This document shows, in pieces, positions 1 to 6,196 of a stretch of 6,196 nucleotides of DNA. Both the position numbers and the translations under genes were made by a program. Source of the DNA: Bryobacteraceae bacterium. GTDB lineage: Bacteria; Acidobacteriota; Terriglobia; Bryobacterales; Bryobacteraceae. The stretch lies in contig JADGHK010000165.1 of the NCBI GenBank assembly GCA_019686145.1, forward strand, positions 1 to 6,196. Direction: 5' to 3'. The notes below the pieces were generated by a model, which worked only from the letters and a program-made list of their open reading frames with translations, was not told the origin of the DNA and searched no databases. How positions within the stretch are numbered: the first letter of the stretch is position 1; the number at the start of each line of letters is the position of its first letter.

Positions 1-456
1 CACGGCGACTACCACTTGCAGCAAGTGCTCTTCACGGGCAGGGACTTCGCGATCATCGACTTTGAAGGAGAGCGAGCGCGTCCGCTCAGCGAACGCCGCA
101 TTAAGCGTTCGGCGCTTCGCGACGTCGCAACCATGCTGCGGTCGTTCCACTACGCGGCCTTCGCCGTCTTGTTCGGACAGATGCCGGGCATCATCGAGAG
201 TCCGGAGAAAAGGCCAATTCTCGAAGCGTGGGCCCGCTTCTGGCACGCCTGGGTCTCGCGGGCTTTCCTCGAAGGCTACCTGACGACCGCCGGCAACGCG
301 CCGTTCCTGCCTGCCAGCCGCGAGGAGCTTCAACTGCTTCTGAACGCATATACGCTTGAAAAGGCGATCGACGAGCTTGGTTTTGAGTTGAATGACCGGC
401 CGGACTGGGTTCGCATCCCTCTCCTCGGAATCCTGGAGATGCTGGAACGGCGATAG
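1..456 (+). CDS. Maltokinase (Mak/Pep2-type), C-terminal part; possibly the tail of a TreS-maltokinase fusion
   Basis: Maltokinase phosphorylates maltose with ATP to maltose-1-phosphate, the substrate GlgE uses to extend alpha-glucan; trehalose synthase supplies the maltose (family knowledge). The reading frame is open from base 1, so the gene starts left of the window and 151 residues are visible. The fragment opens on HGDYHLQQ, matching the catalytic loop of this kinase family with the catalytic Asp at visible residue 3, and IIDFEGE follows at residues 18-24 with the metal-binding Asp at residue 20. Other family hallmarks are ARPLSERRIKRSALRD (about 26-41), MLRSFHYAA, and a C-terminal segment of the form LEKAIDEL...NDRPDWVRIPLLGIL. 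It stops at TAG 454-456. A TTG at position 16 could be mistaken for a start, but it lies inside the catalytic loop. In many bacteria this domain is fused behind trehalose synthase; the window cannot show whether that holds here. The 41-nt gap to the next gene contains no clear terminator. The domain identity is secure; fusion or stand-alone status is unknown. Confidence 0.93.
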   Translation, partial: HGDYHLQQVLFTGRDFAIIDFEGERARPLSERRIKRSALRDVATMLRSFHYAAFAVLFGQMPGIIESPEKRPILEAWARFWHAWVSRAFLEGYLTTAGNAPFLPASREELQLLLNAYTLEKAIDELGFELNDRPDWVRIPLLGILEMLERR

Positions 457-460
457 AAGC

Positions 461-490
461 CTGTCCGCCGGGGCAATCTCGTGTCACAAT
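461..490 (+). promoter_or_regulatory. Possible promoter for the Tat oxidoreductase, positioned for a leaderless transcript
   Basis: TCACAAT at 484-490 contains a -10-like hexamer, CACAAT (485-490, compare TATAAT). The usual 6-8 nt from a -10 element to the start point would place transcription initiation at about 496-498, on or next to the ATG at 498. Upstream, CTGTCC at 461-466 matches a -35 box at only three of six positions, with an 18-nt spacer. No purine-rich Shine-Dalgarno sequence lies in front of the ATG; the preceding bases are CCCTTTC. This is pattern matching on a short sequence, so the promoter is tentative. Confidence 0.33.
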
Positions 491-497
491 CCCTTTC

Positions 498-1577
498 ATG
501 GGAATCATCACCCGCCGGAACTGGCTTGCCGGCGCAGCGGCCGCCGCCCTTGCCGCTCAGGAATCTGAAAACCTTCTGCGTCTGCCTCGCAAGATCCGCG
601 TAGGACTGATCGGCCTCGTGGGACATCCGAACGAGATCATTGGTCCCCTCCCCCTGCTACCCGATGTTGAGGTAGCGGCCATTGCCGACCCCGATGAAGC
701 GGGCGTGAAGAGAATGATGCGGAACCCCCGGCTGGCCAAAGCCCGCCACTACTCCGATTACCGCCGCATGCTCGACACGGAAAAGCTTGACGTCGTTGCG
801 GTCTGCAACGACAACGGCGCGCGGGCTGCTGCGGTGATCGCCGCTGCACAGCACAAATTTCATGTCATCGCGGAGAAGCCCCTGGCGACGAACCGCAAGG
901 ACTTCGAGGCCGTCCGGCGCGAAGTCGAACGCCAGAACGTAGGCTTGGGAATGCTCGTCCCGATGCGGTACTCTCCGGTCTTCGCCGCAATGAAGCGGAT
1001 TGTCGACAGCGGCGAAATCGGCGAGGTTGCGCAGATCGATTCGCAAAAGTCGTACCGGACCACGAGCTGGCCGGAGTGGAAGAGCCGGCGCTCCAGCTAT
1101 GGCTCGACAATTCTCTGGATCGGCCCGCACTCGGTCGACCTGATCCGTTTCACAAGCGGCCGCGAAATTACTTCCGCCTTCTCGCGCCAGGCTCACATCG
1201 GCGCTCCGGAACTGGGAGACGCTGAAAATGCAACGGCAACGCTGTTCGGTCTCGACAACGGAGGCGTCGCGGTCATGCGTCTGGACTACCTCCGGCCGGA
1301 TACGGCGCCCAGCCACGAAGACGACCGGCTGCGCCTCGCCGGAACGAAGGGCGTGCTGGAATTCCAGAAGTCGACCGGCCTCACCCTGATGACGAAGAAC
1401 CGGAAGCCGGAAGTCGTGACCGATCTGCCCAAGCCACGCCCCCTCTTCGTCGACTTTCTGGACCACCTGTATAACGGACGGCCCGAGGGCGTGAGCCGCA
1501 AGGACATCTACCGGATCAACGAGATTGTCCTGGCGGCCGACGAATCGGCGCGCAACGGCAAGCTTGTCCCCGCATAG
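498..1577 (+). CDS. Gfo/Idh/MocA-family oxidoreductase with twin-arginine (Tat) signal
   Basis: This is a 359-residue NAD(P)-dependent oxidoreductase of the Gfo/Idh/MocA type. The family oxidises, reduces or epimerises sugars and cyclitols, and the substrate here cannot be read from sequence. Residues 5-10 are TRRNWL, a Tat motif, followed by the Ala-rich stretch AGAAAAALAA and then polar residues. Export with bound cofactor, or membrane tethering, is therefore likely. The Rossmann domain starts near residue 32 with IRVGLIGLVGH. AEKP at 125-128 carries the family lysine (K127). GPHSVDLIRF at 209-218 supplies the usual active-site region His (H211) with D214. The C-terminal alpha/beta domain includes AGTKGVLEF (281-289), where the family commonly has a G(S)xG-type turn. 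The glycine-rich loop is atypical: G36, G39 and G42 are present but the second Gly of classical GxGxxG is Val41. ATG 498 is chosen because it brings in the complete Tat signal, although no Shine-Dalgarno precedes it. The flippase follows after 10 nt, suggesting one transcript. Family is certain; substrate is unknown. Confidence 0.93.
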   Translation: MGIITRRNWLAGAAAAALAAQESENLLRLPRKIRVGLIGLVGHPNEIIGPLPLLPDVEVAAIADPDEAGVKRMMRNPRLAKARHYSDYRRMLDTEKLDVVAVCNDNGARAAAVIAAAQHKFHVIAEKPLATNRKDFEAVRREVERQNVGLGMLVPMRYSPVFAAMKRIVDSGEIGEVAQIDSQKSYRTTSWPEWKSRRSSYGSTILWIGPHSVDLIRFTSGREITSAFSRQAHIGAPELGDAENATATLFGLDNGGVAVMRLDYLRPDTAPSHEDDRLRLAGTKGVLEFQKSTGLTLMTKNRKPEVVTDLPKPRPLFVDFLDHLYNGRPEGVSRKDIYRINEIVLAADESARNGKLVPA

Positions 1578-1587
1578 CGCCTCCCGG

Positions 1588-3045
1588 ATGCACGCCTCGG
1601 GCCCGGATCTGGACTCACGGCTGGCGCGGGGAGTGGCCTGGACAGTCGCCGCGAAATGGTCCGTCCAGGTGCTCTCCTGGGGGGCCATGCTCGTGCTCGC
1701 CCGGCTGCTTTCTCCGTCGGACTTCGGCCTTGTCGGAATGGCCTCCGTCTATCTGGGGCTTGTCTCGATGGTGAGCGAGTTCGGCTTGAGCAGTGCCGTC
1801 CTGAACCTCCAGACGCTCTCGCAGTGGCAGCTCCGGCAGTTGAACACATTCTCGCTCCTGCTGGGAGTCGCGGCTTTCCTGGTGTCGCTTGCCGCATCCG
1901 TCCCGCTTTCCCGCTTCTTTCAAACGCCTCATCTCGCCCCGGTTCTTGCGCTGATGAGCCTCAGCTACATCTTCGCCGGCCTTCGAACGGTCCCGGGCGG
2001 ACTTCTTCAACGCCAGATGCGATTCAAGGAGCTCTCACTGCTCGAAGCGGCACAGGCGCTGAGTCAGGTTCTGTGCAGTCTGAGCCTGGCCGCCCTCGGC
2101 TTTGGCTACTGGGCCATCGCCGCTGGCAACGTCGTTTCGTCGGCAGTTTGGGCCGCGCTCACGATGTTGCTTGCCCCGCAGTCTTTCGCCAAACCCGACT
2201 ACGCCTCCACGCGTCCCGCTCTGGTCTTTGGTTCGCACATGCTGGTCTCCAGAATCGCGTGGTACCTGCATTCGAACGCGGATTTTGTCATCGCGGGACG
2301 GCTGTTCGGCCAAGGCCCTCTGGGCGCCTACACTGTTGCCTGGAACCTGGCCAGCATGCCGGTTGAGAAGATCACCAACATCGTCACCCGCGTGACGCCG
2401 AGCGCCTTTGCCGCAGTGCAGAAGGAGAATGCACAAATTCAGCGGTATTTCCTGGGAATCTCGGAAGTGCTTGCTTTCGTGACGTTTCCGGCATCCTTCG
2501 GTCTTGCTCTCGTTGCGCCGGATCTGGTCCCGCTCGCTCTCGGCCCCCAATGGGGAGCTGCCGTTCTTCCTCTCCAGTTGCTTGCGTGCGCGGCCTCCAT
2601 CCGGTCCATTTCGACGCTCTATGCGCAGGTGCTGGCGGCTGTCGGCGCCACCCGCTTTGTCATGACGAATTCGCTGTTTGCCCTCATCGTCATGCCGTCA
2701 GCATTCTGGATCGGCAGCCGCTGGGGACTGCCGGGCATCGCGTGCGCATGGATCGTAGGGCACCCCATCTCAACAACGCCGATTCTCCTGTACACCCTCC
2801 GCAGAATCCATCTCCCTTTGCGGCAGTACGCCGCAGCCATCGCGCCGCCGTTCCTGGGCTCAGTCGCTATGGCCGCGGCCGTCATTCTGCTTCACGAGGC
2901 GGGCAATTCCTCCCTCCCCGCGGCAGTCCGGCTCGCTCTCGACGTAGCCGCCGGCAGCGCCGCGTATTTTTTGTTCTTCCTGCTGTTGTTCCGCGACCGG
3001 GCGAGGCGCTACGCGCGCCTCCTCCAGTCGTTGAAAGCAGGCTGA
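1588..3045 (+). CDS. Polysaccharide flippase, Wzx/WzxC-like (MOP superfamily, lipopolysaccharide biosynthesis protein)
   Basis: This is a 485-residue, very hydrophobic inner-membrane protein with about 12-14 predicted membrane segments by eye, spread from residue 20 to 468. Members of this MOP branch move lipid-linked oligosaccharides or polysaccharide units across the inner membrane (family knowledge). Hallmarks seen are the N-terminal LARLLSPSDFGLVGMA (38-52), QRQMRFKELSLLEA (141-154) after the fourth segment, and the central ADFVIAGRLFGQGPLGAYTVA (231-251), continuing into MPVEKI and VTPSAFAAVQ. This order is typical of WzxC/polysaccharide-synthase-type exporters. The C-terminus is short and basic (RDRARRYARLL). 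The frame opens earlier, at a TTG at 1525 inside the oxidoreductase gene, but those 21 residues are polar and unlike the family; ATG 1588 gives the expected short cytoplasmic N-terminus. No Shine-Dalgarno is visible, so translation may be coupled to the upstream gene. No glycosyltransferase or polymerase gene is in the window, so the carried glycan is unknown. Confidence 0.92.
   Translation: MHASGPDLDSRLARGVAWTVAAKWSVQVLSWGAMLVLARLLSPSDFGLVGMASVYLGLVSMVSEFGLSSAVLNLQTLSQWQLRQLNTFSLLLGVAAFLVSLAASVPLSRFFQTPHLAPVLALMSLSYIFAGLRTVPGGLLQRQMRFKELSLLEAAQALSQVLCSLSLAALGFGYWAIAAGNVVSSAVWAALTMLLAPQSFAKPDYASTRPALVFGSHMLVSRIAWYLHSNADFVIAGRLFGQGPLGAYTVAWNLASMPVEKITNIVTRVTPSAFAAVQKENAQIQRYFLGISEVLAFVTFPASFGLALVAPDLVPLALGPQWGAAVLPLQLLACAASIRSISTLYAQVLAAVGATRFVMTNSLFALIVMPSAFWIGSRWGLPGIACAWIVGHPISTTPILLYTLRRIHLPLRQYAAAIAPPFLGSVAMAAAVILLHEAGNSSLPAAVRLALDVAAGSAAYFLFFLLLFRDRARRYARLLQSLKAG
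3003..3021. terminator. GC-rich hairpin at the convergent gene end; weak terminator candidate
   Basis: GAGGCGC (3003-3009) and GCGCCTC (3015-3021) form a perfect 7-bp inverted repeat around the 5-nt loop TACGC. It lies inside the last codons of the flippase, about 25 nt before its stop and just past the stop of the opposing receptor gene. It could slow transcription from both sides. No T-run follows on either strand, so it is not a standard intrinsic terminator, and the palindrome may simply reflect Arg/Ala/Leu codons (RRYARL) in GC-rich DNA. Confidence 0.22.
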
Positions 3046-3059
3046 TCCGCGCCGCCCGG

Positions 3060-6000
3060 TCAGAAGGAATACCGCAGTCCAAGCTGGACGATTCGCGGGT
3101 CACCCGCCGAGGTGATGCGTCCAAAAATAGAGCTGGTTCGCGACGAATTCGGATTATTCAAGTTGACGCGGTTGAACAGGTTGAAGAATTCGGCGCGAAA
3201 CTCCAGCTTGTGCGACTCCTTCCACGGCATCGCAAAGTTCTTGAACGCGGAGAAATCCACCGTAGCGAGCCGGGCCCGATCAACACGTTGCGGCCGAGAG
3301 TGCCGAAGGTGCCTGGCGACGGCCGGGCGAAGGCCGCCTTGTTGAACCATTCGTTGATCTTCTCCTGGCGGGAGCGATCGCCGGGAAGACGGGGATCGCC
3401 AACCAGATCCACGCGATCCTGACCAATCCCGCTGAGGGAGACGTCCACCCCTTCGCTGACCGTGATCGGGCCTCCGCTTTGGAGCGTCACGATTCCGTTC
3501 GTCTGCCATCCGCCCAGGACGGCCTTGGCCAGCGAATGCGTGAGCGGCATCGGAATCCGGTAATTGAAGCTCGCAGTCAAGCGGTGTGTGCGGTGGAAAT
3601 TCGACAGTCCGTAGTCCCTGTCGATCATCCCGTAGGGGTACGTGTTGCCGTTTCCTTCAAAGGCTGTGCTGGACAGAATGTCCATGCTCTTTTGCCAGCT
3701 ATACCCGGCGAGGAACGTCAGTCCGCCCGAGAATCGCCGTTCGAGACTAAGCACAAGCGCGTGATAGTTCGACCGGCCGTAGGTGCCGGCGAACGTAATC
3801 TGAGTAAACTCCGGCCGCGGACGGCGGCGATCGGTGTTCGCGATGGTTGCGCCGGGTCCGTAGATCGCGGGATTCAGCTCGGACGAATGGAAGAGCCTCC
3901 GTCCGGCGGAGCCTTGATAGGTCGTCCGAAGGATCAGTGAAGCAGGCAAACTCTGCTCAATGGTGAAATTCCATTGGTGAATGTTGGGGAACTTGAAGTC
4001 CGGGTCGTAGCCGACAATCAGGAACGGAAACACGAACTGCTGGCTGGGCGAGATCGGCCGCGTCACGGGGAAGGGATTCGTGTAGCCGCGGTATGGATCC
4101 TGCGTGCTGTAGGGGGCCGTAATGTCAACACGCACGGAGTTTGGCGGCGAGGTCACCTGACGGTTGTAGCTGAGGGCGGGCATCTGGTCATGGAAGAGTC
4201 CGTAGCCGCCGCGGATGCTGGTCTTGCCTGTGCCGAACAGATCCAGGGCGAAGCCCACGCGAGGATCGAAGATGGCCCACGCCGCAGGCACTCCCGACTT
4301 GGGAACACCAGGGTCGCCGGCTGCGAGCTGGCCGGGCGGCAAGTTCGGGAAACGCTGCGACCGGATTCCGGCGCGGTAGGCTTCATCGTTGAACTGGGAA
4401 ATCTGATTGGCCGGGACGTCGGTGAACGGCACGAAGGGGTTCCATCGCACGCCAAGGTTCAGAGTCAGCCTCCGGTTCACCTTGTAGTTGTCCTGAATAT
4501 ACATGCCGTAGAGGTTGCGGATGAGGTTGTTGTAGAGCGGCGAAATCTGCGTGAACGCGCTGGGCCGCCCCAGCATGAAGTCCGCCAGATTGTCGCCGGA
4601 AAACGATCCGGCAAAGGTAAACGTTCCGTCCGAGTTGAAATCCTGGTCGAGGATCGATTGCTCACGAACGATGTCCACACCGAAGTCGAGTTCATGGCGT
4701 CCCTTGATGATGGTCCAGGAGTGCTGCAGATTGTACTGGTTGCGGGGCACCCGGTACAGAGCGTTGTAGGACTGGCTGAAATACTGCGACACGTTCATAC
4801 GGAATGTGTCGCCCGCCGATAGCGTCGGGACGTTGATGCCGAGCGCGCGGTGGCCGGGAAAGTCGGGCCCGAATGCGATGTTCGAAGTACGGTTGTAGCT
4901 GAGCGTCGTATTGGTCAGAACCGACGGTCCCACGGTCCAGGTGTAGTTGGCAACCGCGGAAAGTGAGAGCCAGCGGCGGTCCGGGAGGGCGGTAAGAATA
5001 TTGGACCGGTCGAGCACGGCGGGAACGTTGAGCTCATCCCAGAAGAAGCGGCCCGAAATGTGATGAGCGCTGCCAATGTGATGATCGACCCGCGCAAGCA
5101 CCTGATTGTCGGTCTGCTTGTCCCCGCGGCTGTAGCGGAGCAGACCGTCAGCGGAGGTGGCGACCGGGATCATCTGGAGAACTTTCAGCGCGACAGGATC
5201 CAGGCGCGACGCGGGAATGATATTACCCGGAAAGGGATCGCCGGTCTCCGGATCCACCAGTTGCTTCGACATCGCGGAAAAGTTCCCTTCCCTCTGCTGC
5301 GCGGTGGGAACCACAGCAGTCAGCGTGGAAGGCAGCGACCGAATCTGCGTGCCTTGCCAGGAGCCGAAGAGAAACGTCTGGTTCCGCTTCAGCGGCCCGC
5401 CGAGAGAGAAGCCGTATTGATTGCGCTTCAGACCGTCGTTTGTGGCTGCAAAGTAGTTCCGCTCGTTCAGCCTGGAGTTGCGCAGGTATTCAAAGACCGA
5501 GCCGTGAATCTCATTGGTTCCGGACCTTGTGACGACATTGACGACCCCGCCGCCGCGTCCGGCGAACTTCGCGCCATAGTTATTGGTCTGATAGCTGAAC
5601 TCCTGGATCGCGTCAGGATTGGGGAGGACGTTTGCGACTTCGGTGTAGGGATCCTCGTGAATTCCGCCATCCAGAATGAACGTCGTGGAGTTGCCCCGCC
5701 CTCCGCTGGCGGATACGAGTTGAGAGCTGGATTCCGGACGGGTGGCGGCCTGGTTGAAGGTCCCCGAAGTATTCAGCGTACCGGGCGTGACACTCAGTAA
5801 CTGGAGCACGTTGCGGCCGTTGAGCGGAAGGTCGTTGACCATCTGGCTGTTGATCACGGTGTTGAGCGTCGAGTTCCGTGTATCCACCGCCGCGACCGCA
5901 TCTTCAACCGTGATGGTCTCGCTCACGGTACCCAATTGCAGCTGGGCGTTGCCCGTCGCGTTCTGGTCGACCTGAAGGACGATCTCCGGCACCGAGAAGG

Positions 6001-6196
6001 TGCTGAAGCCCTGCTGAGCGACCGTCAGAGAATAAGTCCCGGCGGGGAGCGCGGTAATGCTATAAAAGCCGGCGTTGTTGGTGATCGCGGTTCGCTCGAC
6101 TGAGGTGCTTCGGTTCTTCACAGTCACCGTTGCGCCCGGTACCGGAGCGCCCGAGCTGTCCGTAACAAGACCACTGATGGAGGCGGTGGCGCGCTG
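3060..6196 (-). CDS. Oar-like TonB-dependent receptor with N-terminal carboxypeptidase-regulatory-like domain; 5' end outside window, frameshifted near 3' end
   Basis: This is a large outer-membrane beta-barrel receptor, likely for TonB-driven uptake or surface binding of a large substrate; the ligand is not deducible. The frame is open to the window edge at 6196, and the first visible residues, QRATASISGLVTDSSG, resemble the start of a mature protein. Probably only a signal peptide of some 25-30 residues is missing. By visible residue number: a carboxypeptidase-regulatory-like domain at about 6-85 (ISGLVTD, GATVTV, GFYSITALPAGTYSL); ETITV at 93-97, resembling the stretch before the plug in related receptors; a plug at about 100-228 with LPLNGRN, FILDGG, PNPDAIQEF and GGVVNVVTRSGTN; then the barrel. 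A start at 6127 (GTG) would cut into the first domain and is not real. The main frame runs to a stop at 3158 but loses homology after GRNVLIGPG; the expected ending (LATVDFSAFKNF...EFFNLFNRVN...GLRYSF, terminal Phe) continues in the adjacent frame to TGA at 3060. Restoring one base gives about 1045 visible residues, a normal size. Confidence 0.93.
3267..3278 (-). other. Frameshift site in the TonB-dependent receptor (one base missing)
   Basis: On the minus strand the codons ATC GGG CCC GGC (3280-3269) encode IGPG in the main frame. The family-like continuation LATVDFSAFKNF begins at CTC (3269-3267), sharing the last C of GGC. A single extra base, such as GGC-CTC in place of GGCTC, joins both halves with no other change. 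The site sits at a GGGCCCGG run. Without correction the protein gains 36 unrelated Arg/Ser-rich residues, ends at 3158, and lacks the last barrel strands and terminal Phe. A sequencing or assembly error and a recent mutation are both possible. Confidence 0.85.

Noticed and set aside
457..497. Intrinsic terminator after the maltokinase
   Set aside because: Only a weak, bulged 4-bp pairing around 462-474 can be drawn and no T-run follows it.
1525..1587. N-terminal extension of the flippase from a TTG codon
   Set aside because: The 21 added residues are polar, overlap the oxidoreductase coding end, and are unlike flippase N-termini; ATG 1588 fits the family better.
657..1688. A 343-residue open frame on the minus strand opposite the oxidoreductase gene
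   Set aside because: It is an antisense shadow of a well-supported gene in GC-rich DNA. Its translation has no recognisable domain, and it overlaps both the oxidoreductase and the flippase start.
3265..3280. Programmed -1 ribosomal frameshift in the receptor
   Set aside because: The codons GGG CCC GGC do not form a canonical slippery heptamer and such recoding is not known to me for this receptor family; a missing base is simpler.
2550..3422. A 290-residue plus-strand open frame across the flippase end and the receptor end
   Set aside because: It spans two real genes on opposite strands and its Arg/Pro/Ser-rich translation matches nothing recognisable.
3974..4822. A 282-residue plus-strand open frame, and a similar one at 5060-5800, opposite the receptor
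   Set aside because: Both lie fully inside the receptor coding region. Their translations are low-complexity and rich in Arg, Val, Gly and Glu with no family features, as expected for shadows of a GC-rich gene.

Overview
The window looks like a chromosomal segment from a GC-rich Gram-negative soil-type bacterium. The best guess is an Acidobacteriota member of the Solibacter/Bryobacter kind. Three things point that way: a large Oar-like TonB-dependent receptor with an N-terminal carboxypeptidase-regulatory-like domain (a family greatly expanded in that phylum), a Tat-exported Gfo/Idh/MocA oxidoreductase, and starts that lack Shine-Dalgarno sequences. This placement is inferred from protein style only; no rRNA or other marker gene is present.

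Layout, left to right. (1) Positions 1-456, plus strand: the C-terminal 151 residues of a maltokinase (Mak/Pep2 type, possibly the tail of a TreS-maltokinase fusion), cut by the window edge but keeping its catalytic HGD and metal-binding DFE motifs. (2) Positions 457-497: a short spacer with a possible -10 element placed so that transcription would begin at or next to the following ATG. (3) Positions 498-1577, plus: a Gfo/Idh/MocA-family NAD(P)-dependent oxidoreductase with a twin-arginine signal. (4) Positions 1588-3045, plus: a Wzx/WzxC-like polysaccharide flippase, 10 nt downstream and probably in the same transcript. (5) Positions 6196-3060, minus: an Oar-like TonB-dependent receptor whose signal peptide lies beyond the right edge. 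It is interrupted near its 3' end by a one-base deletion or sequencing error. It meets the flippase tail to tail with 14 nt between the stop codons.

Working together: maltokinase belongs to cytoplasmic trehalose/alpha-glucan metabolism (TreS-Mak-GlgE). The oxidoreductase and flippase may serve handling of an exported or envelope carbohydrate, but no glycosyltransferase is visible to support a complete pathway. The receptor is an independent convergent gene for outer-membrane uptake or surface binding. Coding density is very high; no stretch over 50 nt is without a gene, and I see no RNA gene, mobile element, CRISPR array or repeat family. I did not find a convincing undescribed system. The most useful observations are the receptor frameshift, the possible leaderless start and the atypical dinucleotide-binding motif of the oxidoreductase.
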